NCBI GenBank assembly: GCA_910588405.1
Contig: CAJUPT010000002.1
Coordinates: 132,112-196,111, forward strand
Length of the DNA: 64,000 nt
Reading direction: 5' to 3'
From: an uncultured Lachnospiraceae bacterium
GTDB taxonomy: Bacteria > Bacillota > Clostridia > Lachnospirales > Lachnospiraceae
Of this stretch, positions 52,183 to 60,559 are shown one piece after another. The notes beneath the pieces are model-generated. The model did not search any database, had not been told where the DNA came from, and saw nothing but the letters and a program-made list of their open reading frames with translations. Made by a program: the position numbers and the translations under genes. Positions within the stretch are counted from its first letter, which is position 1, and the number at the start of each line of letters is the position of its first letter.

Positions 52183-53694
52183 TTATTTTTTATAGAAGCA
52201 ATTCCCCCCGACCACTTTATACTCCGAATAGGGATACTCTATGGAAGATGCATGAGAATCCGGGGTAAACTGTGTATAATCGCCTATATTATTGCTTCCT
52301 GCCATGGCGTCCGCCGCCGCTCTTTTCGGCGTAGAGCCGGGACCTGCCAGCAGGATTTTCTCCATGGTGCCGCCTGCGCCCGTTCCCGGGAACTGGCCCG
52401 ACTGATAGATCACGCCGTGGATGGAATTGGGGTAGGAGCCGCTGTTTACACGGTTTAAGATCACATTGGCCACGGCCAGGCATCCGTCATAATTATGACC
52501 GGCTTCCAGCTGGATGATTGCCGCCAGAAGATACAGATCATCATAATCCGCGGGGTCCACACCGGCAGGCGGTTCTGTTTCAGGAGTCTTTGTCGTTTCC
52601 GGCGGTTTCGTGGTCTCCGCAGCCTTTGTCGTTTCGGGAGCTTTTGACGTTTCCGCCGTCCCGGCAGTCTCCGAAGCTTTTGTCTCTCCCATAACTTTTT
52701 CGGACTCAGACACTTTTGTGGTTTCCGGCGGTTTCGTACTCTCGGCCACCTTTGAAGTCTCCACTTTTTTCGCGGTCTCTGATGCCGCCAAAGCTTCCGC
52801 AGTCTTCTTTTCCTCCGTCGCCTGGCTCTCCTCCCGCAGTGCCGCATTCTCCTCCGCCAGCAGCATCAGTTCCTGTTCCTCCGCGATGGAGAATGCCTGT
52901 CCAAAGCTCTGGCTGACAGCAATATAGTCTTCATTCAGATATCCTTCTATATTAGAAGTATAATCAATCTTGACCCATCCGCCGCCCCGATCAGTGACAA
53001 TGAACCACTGACCCGCTTCCACCGTCGCCACCACATCAGACTCCGTATCCGGATTTTCCCTCACATTCAGCCAGCTGGCCGTAACGGTCGCTATGGTAAC
53101 AGACCCCTGCTGCCGGGCATATTCTTCGGCCGCCGCTCCCGTCAGGATATACTCATTGGAAACCCAGCCGGTGATGGAACCGGAGGCAATTTTGCTGAAC
53201 TGCTCCCCCTGTTCCAGAAGATCTGCCGAAGTTCCGTGATAAATTTTTCCGACCACCTGAGAATCAGGATCGTTCTCCGCTCTGATATTCAGATATGCCG
53301 CCGCTGTGATCACCACCCGGTTCTCATATAAAGAAAGCGGCTCGGTTTCCGTCTCATCCTCTGATTCCGGCTCCGTCTCGCTTTTCGTTCCCTCCAGCGC
53401 CGCATCCATCATCTGCGCCGACTGCTCCCAGGTCAGCCCTTCAAAAATCAGCCCGCTGCCCTGGCTTTTTGGCACGCCTGCCATTCCATAAAAAGGATGT
53501 TCCTCCGCAATCTCTTTGTATTCTACAGGCGGAAGTTCCGCATATGCGGAAAAAATGGTTTTTTCCGCCTGGTCATCGGATTCCGTCTGCAATAAAGTCT
53601 CCGCTGACGGCGGAGCAGTCAAAACTGCCAGCAGCACCTGAGACACTAATACAAATATTCCTCCAGTAATCACCAGTTTTTTGTGTCTTTTCAT
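52183..53694 (-). CDS. SH3-domain cell-wall hydrolase (SleB/CwlJ type)
   Basis: This 503-aa secreted or membrane-anchored protein has an N-terminal signal (about 6-27). Two SH3 domains follow (about 125-185 and 200-260; AYLNIRAENDPDSQVVGK, SWLNVRENPDTESDVVAT), then a short coiled coil (about 275-300). A Glu/Thr/Lys-rich repeat linker (SKAPETTKAAETTK and similar, about 310-385) leads to a hydrolase_2 domain (about 395-503). The catalytic Glu is in IIQLEAGHNYDGCLAVANVILNRV. SleB-type enzymes cut peptidoglycan, often spore cortex. I chose ATG 53694; TTG 53706 is possible because GGAAGG lies close to it. Confidence 0.88.
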   Translation of the reverse strand: MKRHKKLVITGGIFVLVSQVLLAVLTAPPSAETLLQTESDDQAEKTIFSAYAELPPVEYKEIAEEHPFYGMAGVPKSQGSGLIFEGLTWEQSAQMMDAALEGTKSETEPESEDETETEPLSLYENRVVITAAAYLNIRAENDPDSQVVGKIYHGTSADLLEQGEQFSKIASGSITGWVSNEYILTGAAAEEYARQQGSVTIATVTASWLNVRENPDTESDVVATVEAGQWFIVTDRGGGWVKIDYTSNIEGYLNEDYIAVSQSFGQAFSIAEEQELMLLAEENAALREESQATEEKKTAEALAASETAKKVETSKVAESTKPPETTKVSESEKVMGETKASETAGTAETSKAPETTKAAETTKPPETTKTPETEPPAGVDPADYDDLYLLAAIIQLEAGHNYDGCLAVANVILNRVNSGSYPNSIHGVIYQSGQFPGTGAGGTMEKILLAGPGSTPKRAAADAMAGSNNIGDYTQFTPDSHASSIEYPYSEYKVVGGNCFYKK

Positions 53695-53742
53695 CTGTTT
53701 TGCCAAGTCCTTCCGTACAGCTCACACAAATCTGCCGGCTTC

Positions 53743-54603
53743 TCATGCTTCCCACCGTCCGCTGGCTCCGCAGGGAAGAACCAGACCGGTCTCCGTCACG
53801 GGCAGGCCCAGTTCCTCCGCGCGAACCTTTCCGCCATATTTTTTCCCTATTTCAATAGACAACATATAGGCCAGCACGGCCGGCGCCAGGCCGGTGGTAT
53901 AAGAATTGATCAGGAAAAACAGCGGATGGTCGGAAAGCAATTCACTGCAGCGCTTGACCAGTGGGTGAATCGCATCCTCAATCTTCCAGATTTCTCCTTT
54001 TGGTCCCCGGCCATAGGAGGGCGGGTCCATAATGATCCCGTCATAATGATTGCCCCGACGGATTTCCCGCTCCACAAATTTCATACAATCATCCACAATC
54101 CACCGGATCGGCGCATCCTCAAGTCCCGACGACCGGGCATTCTCATGAGCCCAGGTCACCATCCCTTTAGAGGCGTCCACGTGAGTCACACTGGCCCCCG
54201 CCTGAGCCGCCGCCAATGTCGCTCCGCCCGTATAGGCAAATAAATTCAGCACCTTCACCTGATGGCCCGCCCGGACAACCTTTTCCGAAAACCAGTCCCA
54301 GTTGGCCGCCTGCTCCGGGAATAAGCCGGTATGCTTAAAGCTAAAGGGTTTTAACTGAAAGGTCAAAGCTTTATAATGAATTTCCCACTGCTTAGGCAGA
54401 TCAAAAAATTCCCATTCGCCGCCGCCCTTCGCGCTTCGGTGATAATGGGCGTTCCTCTTCCGCCAGCCTTTATGGATTTTCGGTGTATTCCAGATCACCT
54501 GCGGGTCAGGGCGGACCAGAATATAATCCCCCCACCGCTCCAGCTTCTCTCCCCCGGAGGTATCAAGTATCTCATAGTCGTTCCATTGGTTTGCAAGCCA
54601 CAT
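53743..54603 (-). CDS. Class I SAM-dependent methyltransferase
   Basis: This 286-aa enzyme has a Rossmann-fold SAM site (VLNLFAYTGGATLAAAQAGA, about 120-139) and an IMDPPSYGRGPKG motif (about 195-207), the pattern of RlmI/RlmK-type rRNA methyltransferases. The second motif, D-P-P-S-Y, is typical of enzymes acting on nucleic-acid bases. The N-terminal part (about 1-90) is a short beta domain that may bind RNA. The target base is not known. It is cytoplasmic. AAAAGGA precedes ATG 54603. It is 48 bases upstream of the hydrolase, perhaps in one transcript. Confidence 0.85.
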   Translation of the reverse strand: MWLANQWNDYEILDTSGGEKLERWGDYILVRPDPQVIWNTPKIHKGWRKRNAHYHRSAKGGGEWEFFDLPKQWEIHYKALTFQLKPFSFKHTGLFPEQAANWDWFSEKVVRAGHQVKVLNLFAYTGGATLAAAQAGASVTHVDASKGMVTWAHENARSSGLEDAPIRWIVDDCMKFVEREIRRGNHYDGIIMDPPSYGRGPKGEIWKIEDAIHPLVKRCSELLSDHPLFFLINSYTTGLAPAVLAYMLSIEIGKKYGGKVRAEELGLPVTETGLVLPCGASGRWEA

Positions 54604-54730
54604 ATCTTATCCTTTTAACTAATATTTATATTATTGTTCATGCTTTTCATATTTTCATTACCATCATTATATATGGTTATACAGCCTACGTCAATTTAGA
54701 ATATTTTAGCAAGGTTAGCTTATATCTTAT

Positions 54731-56194
54731 AGCACTTTACAGCTTCTTATAGATAACCTCATTTGCGTATAAGCTCCTGGAAAGCCATTTTTAGTGGAAA
54801 GTCTTTTTTAATAGTTTCGATGGCCTGCCCCAAACTGTGGATTATTATGTCCATGCGGATTTTTTCTCCCAGCTGGTAACGGGTTTCCTGTGGGCTTTGT
54901 CCCTGGTAATCCTGGAATTCCCTGCAGCAGTATGGGAGCAGCCGCACAGCCGCGTAACTGATACAGATCAGGTTGGAAAGCCTTTCAATCCCTTTCACAG
55001 AGCGGACCATGTAATTACGGAAACACCAGAATGTTTTTGTCTCATAATAACTGGTCTCTATGTTCCATCGCAGCGAGAACAGACCCAGCGGCAGCATACC
55101 CCAGGCACTGTAACTGCGGATTTTTTCATTTGCCTGTTTCTCCGAATGGGCTGCTATTCCTTCTGGTGCTGCCGTGCATAGGAACAGGCGGAGACTACCG
55201 GGTTTTTCAGGGTCAACGGCTGTCACGCAGGCATAAACGGTACGGTCTTTCCACAGGTTTGTAATGACTTTGCGGCATCCCATGTAATAAGGCGCGCCTT
55301 CCGGTTTATCCAAAGTGATAGCCGAAAGTTTCAGCCTCTCCCCACGGGTGCGCGGACGCCCGCGCCTGCCGGTTCTTTCACCGGGGAGGTCATAAAGTAC
55401 CGTGTCTGACCTTGCACAGCAGATCATTTCCGGATTTTTAAATTCTGTCACAAGCCCTGTGACAGGCTTCTTGGGATACCAGCTGTCACACAAAAGGATG
55501 ACCTGCCCACAGGAAGAAAGTTCCGCCATAACGGAACGCACCATGTCCGCAGCGAGATCCGGTTTGGAAAGCTCTTTCGTCCACAGGCGGTAGCCTAGGG
55601 GAACGGAAAGGTAAGTAATCCCGTCCGCTGACTCTAACGGCACATGCAGCATGATGCTAACGAAGCAGTGCCCATTCAGGTAATTGGAGCCGTTATGTGC
55701 GGCGTGGTCAAACAACTTGGAGCGGGCCTGAAATTTCGCACCATATTTTTCCAACATAGTATCATCAATGGAGAGGAACACGACGGAATTTTTCAAGGAA
55801 GGCGGTACACAGCCTAACGCAAGCCTGGCGGTCACAGCCATCCATCTAAGGTGGTCAAAAGCGGCATAGCCCAGCGTATAGTAAAAGGAATTCAGGGACT
55901 TACCTGTAAGCTTAGAAATAATATGCAGCCATGCAAACCGTATGGAACGGAAGGAATCCAGGGCCAGCATGGAAATGGCCAGCAGGAACAGATTTTCCGC
56001 GGTTGGTCTTGAGTTATCCTGAAAATAATGTCCAAAGAACCAAAAAAGCTTGCTAAAAGTATGGTTTCTGTTGTAAAATAAGCGTGACATACAATCTCCT
56101 GTTTTTGTAAAAATTTGTTCGCGCTTATACTATACAACAAATGGAGTAGATTGTATGTTTTTTGTTGTTTAAAATAAAAAAGTTGTAAAGTGCT
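54731..56194. mobile_element. IS4/IS701-like insertion sequence
   Basis: A transposase gene is flanked by imperfect inverted repeats: AGCACTTTACAGCTT at the left (54731-54745) and AAGTTGTAAAGTGCT at the right (56180-56194), one mismatch. The element is about 1.46 kb. I could not identify a target-site duplication. It lies next to the leader-distal end of the CRISPR array. Confidence 0.75.
54759..56090 (-). CDS. Transposase, DDE type (IS4/IS701-like)
   Basis: This 443-aa transposase has the DDE triad in the expected order: Asp109 (SIDDTML), Asp202 (LCDSWY) and Glu345 (NIETSYYETK). The last carries the Y-x2-ExK motif typical of IS4-related families. The basic segment GRRGRPRTRGER (241-252) may bind DNA. 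It has no frameshift, so the element could be active. GGAG precedes ATG 56090. It is the only gene of the insertion sequence. Confidence 0.9.
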   Translation of the reverse strand: MSRLFYNRNHTFSKLFWFFGHYFQDNSRPTAENLFLLAISMLALDSFRSIRFAWLHIISKLTGKSLNSFYYTLGYAAFDHLRWMAVTARLALGCVPPSLKNSVVFLSIDDTMLEKYGAKFQARSKLFDHAAHNGSNYLNGHCFVSIMLHVPLESADGITYLSVPLGYRLWTKELSKPDLAADMVRSVMAELSSCGQVILLCDSWYPKKPVTGLVTEFKNPEMICCARSDTVLYDLPGERTGRRGRPRTRGERLKLSAITLDKPEGAPYYMGCRKVITNLWKDRTVYACVTAVDPEKPGSLRLFLCTAAPEGIAAHSEKQANEKIRSYSAWGMLPLGLFSLRWNIETSYYETKTFWCFRNYMVRSVKGIERLSNLICISYAAVRLLPYCCREFQDYQGQSPQETRYQLGEKIRMDIIIHSLGQAIETIKKDFPLKMAFQELIRK

Positions 56195-56301
56195 GTTACT
56201 ATATTACAAAGCAATAAAAAGAATGGATATGGAAAACATTGGATAAACTCTGCCCATACAGGGAACACTTTATATATTGTGCTTCTCGCCCCGCCCTTGA
56301 G

Positions 56302-57366
56302 GGATCACCCCCGCACCTGCGGGGAAAACGCCGCTATCCGGAAAGTAACGCGTCATTAACGAGGATCACCCCCGCACCTGCGGGGAAAACCATAATAGTT
56401 GTCGTCTGTCAGCTTCATTTTGAGGATCACCCCCGCACCTGCGGGGAAAACTCCTCTCTATCATTTCTGGTAGACGTTACTCCAGGATCACCCCCGCACC
56501 TGCGGGGAAAACATATACTCTGGTATATGTGTATGTTATACTGTAGGATCACCCCCGCACCTGCGGGGAAAACGCGGCAAGCCTTTTTACGGCGGTCAGG
56601 ATTGCAGGATCACCCCCGCACCTACGGGGAAAACTGACTTTCTTTGACACATCGTCACCACTGTTTAGGATCACCCCCGCACCTGCGGGGAAAACTCCTT
56701 GCCATCAACTCACCTTCCAAACCGTGGAGGATCACCCCCGCACCTGCGGGGAAAACAGGCGGTGTGGAACAAATTGTTTAAAAGAGAAAGGATCACCCCC
56801 GCACCTGCGGGGAAAACGCAGTTTTGCCGGTTCCGTGGCGAGCATCGGCCGGATCACCCCCGCACCTGCGGGGAAAACAGTAAGAAATTGTATGAAGGAA
56901 TCAGTTGATAAGGATCACCCCCGCACCTGCGGGGAAAACCATACAATACGGAACACGCATGATACTCGCTCCGGATCACCCCCGCACCTGCGGGGAAAAC
57001 CTATCTGCTGTATCGTTGGCGGCATCCTGGGTAGGATCACCCCCGCACCTGCGGGGAAAACTCTCACGGCGGTCATGAATCTCTATGCCCTTGAGGATCA
57101 CCCCCGCACCTGCGGGGAAAACCTGGTCAAGGAAACGTGAAAGCGACATAGAGCGGGATCACCCCCGCACCTGCGGGGAAAACTGGCATACTGCTTGACC
57201 CTCTATTTCCCCTTTAGGATCACCCCCGCACCTGCGGGGAAAACAATTTCCGACCTTTGGGAGCGTGACGGCTTTCAGGATCACCCCCGCACCTGCGGGG
57301 AAAACAGTTCTTCGTGGCACTTCTTTAGCACCAAGTCAGGATCACCCCCGCACCTGCGGGGAAAAC
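56302..57366 (-). CRISPR. Type I-E CRISPR array, 18 repeats
   Basis: A 28-base repeat (plus strand GGATCACCCCCGCACCTGC then GGGGAAAAC) occurs 18 times at an exact 61-base period, with 17 spacers of 33 bases. The sixth repeat (56607) has one change, CCTAC for CCTGC. The stem CCCCGC/GCGGGG and the transcribed-strand tail GTGATCC match type I-E repeats such as S. thermophilus CRISPR4, so transcription is leftward from the cas2 side. The spacers show no similarity that I can find in the window. Confidence 0.97.
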
Positions 57367-57407
57367 ACTAAAAATTGCCCGTAAATCCAACAATTCCCAC
57401 CATTAAC

Positions 57408-57436
57408 ATCCTAACATTTATTTAGTTCATTGTAAA
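57408..57436 (-). promoter_or_regulatory. Candidate promoter/leader of the CRISPR array
   Basis: On the minus strand TTTACA (57431-57436) and TAGGAT (57408-57413) are 17 bases apart, lying at the end of cas2. The region from there to the first repeat (57366) is only about 40 bases, a short leader. Confidence 0.5.
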
Positions 57437-58280
57437 TCCCATACACCAACATACAATCTTCCAACGCCCTATGAACATCACCAATATCCAATGAAAAATA
57501 TGAAGCCACTGTCTCCAGCTTATAATCCTTCAAATCATCCAATTCCCGGCGAGCAATCTGCAAAACATCTTTTGTTTTCCTTATCGTAATATTTTTCCCC
57601 ACACGCTCTCCAAGTTTTTGGAGGAACCTGATATCAAATTGTACATTATAGCCCACAATTAGATCAGTTCCAATAAATTCTATAATTTTATCAACAGCAT
57701 CCTCCTCCGTGATCCCTTGCTGTTGAATCATCTCATTTGTTATCCCTGTCAAATTCGCAACATTTTCCGGTATCACTTTATCAGTTTGAACAAAACACTG
57801 AAACTGTTCCTTAATCCCATCCCTGCCAATTTTCAGTAAACCAACTTCAATTATCTTGTCCTGATTATAATCCAAACCGGTGGTCTCAACATCTACTATC
57901 ACATATTCCTGAACTTCTTTTCCTGTCTTCAGATGTTTTAGCTTCTCATATTTTGCCGCCTTGCTGAATCCTGGCTGCAAAAAAGAACTTTCTTCCCCGC
58001 TTTTTACCGCGAACGGTTTTTTCATCAGCGTAATCCCTTCATAATCAACCGGAATCCACGCCGTATGATGCGTACGGAACGCATATCCCTGCTCATTATT
58101 TGTTGAATGCACCATGGTCGCCTGTCCATTTTTTATATGGTCACAAACCCTGTCCCATAATTCATCCCGCACCTTAGCATTCAGCTTGCCCACATACACA
58201 CCCGTATTTACCTCATTCATCCATTTAGACAGATCTCCCCTTAATGCAGGCGGACAGTTCGTCACACACAGAACAATCAT
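57411..58280 (-). CDS. cas2: Cas2 fused to a DEDDh exonuclease domain
   Basis: Residues 1-90 are a type I-E Cas2 (MIVLCVTNCPPALRGDLSKWMNEVNTGVYVG). A linker of about 35 residues leads to a DnaQ-like exonuclease with an intact DEDDh set: Asp130, Glu132, Asp216, His270 and Asp275. In S. thermophilus such a fusion trims prespacers for integration, so the same role is likely. It forms the Cas1-Cas2 integrase. It overlaps cas1 by four bases. The stop codon lies about 45 bases before the array. Confidence 0.96.
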   Translation of the reverse strand: MIVLCVTNCPPALRGDLSKWMNEVNTGVYVGKLNAKVRDELWDRVCDHIKNGQATMVHSTNNEQGYAFRTHHTAWIPVDYEGITLMKKPFAVKSGEESSFLQPGFSKAAKYEKLKHLKTGKEVQEYVIVDVETTGLDYNQDKIIEVGLLKIGRDGIKEQFQCFVQTDKVIPENVANLTGITNEMIQQQGITEEDAVDKIIEFIGTDLIVGYNVQFDIRFLQKLGERVGKNITIRKTKDVLQIARRELDDLKDYKLETVASYFSLDIGDVHRALEDCMLVYGIYNELNKC

Positions 58281-59224
58281 TTTCTATCACCAACTTTCGC
58301 ATAGGAAACGCCATGTTCCAGTTCCCCCTGCAAATTATCCCAGAGATAAAGGGTGCTTTTATAATCTTCCTCTTCCCATTCCCCATCAGACAGCAAAAAT
58401 TTAATATCATGAACCATCCTGTCTAAAATATGCATTTTCCTTAACTCATCACGCAATCTCCGCCTGACGGCACTTCCGATATCCTCCGTATCTTCCGCAG
58501 CCATCTCAAAAGCAACCGGTATCGTCGTTTCTGCCTTATATAAATCAGCAATATCATATACAAATGCCAATTCATGCCCCACATGAACAAACCCAAGCCC
58601 AGGGGAACATCCAAGAGCGCAGATCACCGCATGGGCCAGCCCATACAGGCAGGCATTTCCCGCAGATAATGCCTTATTAACAGGATCACCCGCCTCATAA
58701 TCATCCGGACGGTAGTCCCTTTTTGTCCAGGGAACCCCCCATTTTTTTGCCTGCTCCCGATAAGCGGAACGAATCCTGCTCCCCTCCCGTCCTCTTAACT
58801 GCTGCATGGTCAGTTTTGAAACATCCTCATTCGGAAAACGGAGCTGATACATCATCCTGGCAACCTGTATATGCTTTTTCTCATTGCTCACCAGCTGCGC
58901 CTGACGAATTAAAAGTGTGGCATGGCTGGTAAGCGCCCGACCGTATGCATAATACCGGACGCCATGCTCCCCTACCCAGATCACCGTAACACCTGCATCT
59001 CCGATCAGTTCCATCGCCCTGTGGGTTACATCCGTACCTGGCCCCAGCAGCAACACTGAAATAGCTGCCGCCGGAATACTGGTAACGCCTTCCTGGTCTG
59101 TCACTGTGATCGCGCCGTTCTCCCTGCTGATTTTGCACCTTTCCAAATAAATAAACGTCATGCGATCCTGAATACGCGGCAGCGCCTGTATTCCGGGTTT
59201 TTCCACGCCCATCCTGTTTTCCAT
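58277..59224 (-). CDS. cas1: Cas1, type I-E
   Basis: This 315-aa integrase catalyses spacer insertion. The three metal ligands are recognisable: Glu in LRGREGSRIR (about 145), His in LGFVHVG (about 210) and Asp in FVYDIADLYK (about 220). The N-terminal beta domain is followed by the all-helical catalytic domain, as usual for type I-E. ATG 59224 follows GGAGGG and the preceding gene's stop codon abuts it. It works with Cas2. Confidence 0.96.
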   Translation of the reverse strand: MENRMGVEKPGIQALPRIQDRMTFIYLERCKISRENGAITVTDQEGVTSIPAAAISVLLLGPGTDVTHRAMELIGDAGVTVIWVGEHGVRYYAYGRALTSHATLLIRQAQLVSNEKKHIQVARMMYQLRFPNEDVSKLTMQQLRGREGSRIRSAYREQAKKWGVPWTKRDYRPDDYEAGDPVNKALSAGNACLYGLAHAVICALGCSPGLGFVHVGHELAFVYDIADLYKAETTIPVAFEMAAEDTEDIGSAVRRRLRDELRKMHILDRMVHDIKFLLSDGEWEEEDYKSTLYLWDNLQGELEHGVSYAKVGDRK

Positions 59225-59854
59225 CTATCCCTCCATCCCCGCCACCGTAAGCAGTCCCATGCCATACGCTTTTCCCCTGCCTACACCATCCACAAGAGCC
59301 TGTTTCAGTAAATCCGCATTCTCCACTCTTAACATACCTTCATAGGTCACTTCCAGAATGCATACCTTCCTGCCCCTGTTTTGTTTATAAAATCTCCTCC
59401 AATTAACCCCTTGTACACGTGCAGTCTCCGGCAAGACATAAAATCCTTTTTTCGCCGCCTGCCGGTTCAGCCATTCCAGCTGATGCTTTTCTGAAATATG
59501 AGCGGTAACTTTTCCACGCCCTTCTCCATTTTTCACGCTGTGGATAGGATTTGCCGTCAGACGAAAGTGCCATACAGACCCTTTCTGTATTCGATTCAGC
59601 AGCTTTTCATATTCTTTTGATTCCCCGTGGATATTTTCATAGCCAAATTGCTTTTCTATCACAGCCAAATCAGGTTTTACGGCACTGAGCAGCAATAGAT
59701 AAGTCTTTCCCTGCAATGTGTCGATGCGCCACAGATTCCTTTCCTGTTTTTCCGCAAACGCAGTCTCCACCGCACCGTGAAATTTTCCGGGAGAAGCCAG
59801 GGCCATCTGCGTTTTTCTTTTTGATATATCCAGCAAAACTCTGGACAAATACAT
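59225..59854 (-). CDS. cas6e: Cas6e, CRISPR RNA endonuclease
   Basis: This 209-aa Cascade subunit cuts the repeat RNA hairpin. The start MYLSRVLLD is the family signature, and the active-site His is probably in KFHGAVETAF (about 25). The C-terminal glycine-rich loop VGRGKAYGMGLLTV is present. I chose ATG 59854, with GGGGTG upstream, over an upstream GTG at 59863. The gene begins six bases after the cas5 stop. Confidence 0.94.
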   Translation of the reverse strand: MYLSRVLLDISKRKTQMALASPGKFHGAVETAFAEKQERNLWRIDTLQGKTYLLLLSAVKPDLAVIEKQFGYENIHGESKEYEKLLNRIQKGSVWHFRLTANPIHSVKNGEGRGKVTAHISEKHQLEWLNRQAAKKGFYVLPETARVQGVNWRRFYKQNRGRKVCILEVTYEGMLRVENADLLKQALVDGVGRGKAYGMGLLTVAGMEG

Positions 59855-59859
59855 ATCTT

Positions 59860-60555
59860 TCACCCCAATTCCAGCATTGGATCATGCTCTGTTGCAGTAT
59901 AAACCTGCTCTCTGTACACGGTTTTTCCGGCCATCTCCTTCACATACCGATAGCCATACTCTCTCCTGAAAGGAGAATAGGACAGAGGAACATCCTTCTT
60001 GGCAGCGTCTCCCCGAACATCTTCCATTACGATTCTCAGACGCAGCGTATCAGAAAAACGAAACAACTCCCTTCTTCTCCACTCCGGAACCATCCATTCA
60101 TAGTCAAAAAGGTTCTGATACACATCCCCTTCCCATATGCCTTTTACCATCGGCTGCGTCGGCGGACATGACCTTCTCCCTAGAAAAACAGAAAAAACCG
60201 GGTGGATCAGAGCATCTTCTATCCTCTTCAAAAATTCAAGCTTCTCATGTCCCAAGCCGACCAGAAACATGGCGTCACTCAAATAAACCTTACTAGAAAG
60301 ATTTGCATTCAACTTCTCCCCCATATAAGTAACCTGAAAATCATTCAGTCTCACTCCCTGACAGTCAACTCTGACTCCAAATCTCAATTCCTGTAAATCT
60401 TCCAGGGATTCCCCCCGCTTTCTTCCAAGCGCCGCTGCCAGAATACCGGTCACGCCGCTTTTCGTCGGCATATCGTCAGTCTCACGATTATCATACACTG
60501 ACCCGGAGCCCCATGACTGCAAAGGCGCGCTTAATCTAAGCAGTAATGTATACAA
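59860..60555 (-). CDS. cas5e: Cas5e, Cascade subunit
   Basis: This 231-aa protein (YTLLLRLSAPLQSWGSGS start, PTKSGVTGILAAALGRKRGE motif) caps the 5' end of crRNA in type I-E Cascade. The start is taken as TTG 60555. It has AGGAG seven bases upstream and leaves only four bases after the cas7 stop, whereas ATG 60579 would overlap cas7 and lacks a ribosome binding site. It overlaps no other feature. It is expected in complex with Cas7, Cse1, Cse2 and Cas6e. Confidence 0.94.
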   Translation of the reverse strand: MYTLLLRLSAPLQSWGSGSVYDNRETDDMPTKSGVTGILAAALGRKRGESLEDLQELRFGVRVDCQGVRLNDFQVTYMGEKLNANLSSKVYLSDAMFLVGLGHEKLEFLKRIEDALIHPVFSVFLGRRSCPPTQPMVKGIWEGDVYQNLFDYEWMVPEWRRRELFRFSDTLRLRIVMEDVRGDAAKKDVPLSYSPFRREYGYRYVKEMAGKTVYREQVYTATEHDPMLELG

Positions 60556-60559
60556 GCTC

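Noticed and set aside
54725..56200. Target-site duplication of the insertion sequence
   Set aside because: The bases flanking the two inverted repeats do not match at 2-9 bp, so none is claimed.
56239..57140. Plus-strand frames with repeated DHPRTCGEN-like units
   Set aside because: They are translations of CRISPR repeats and spacers, a known annotation error, not proteins.
56302..57366. Self-targeting spacers
   Set aside because: I saw no spacer match elsewhere in the window by eye, but this was not an exhaustive comparison.
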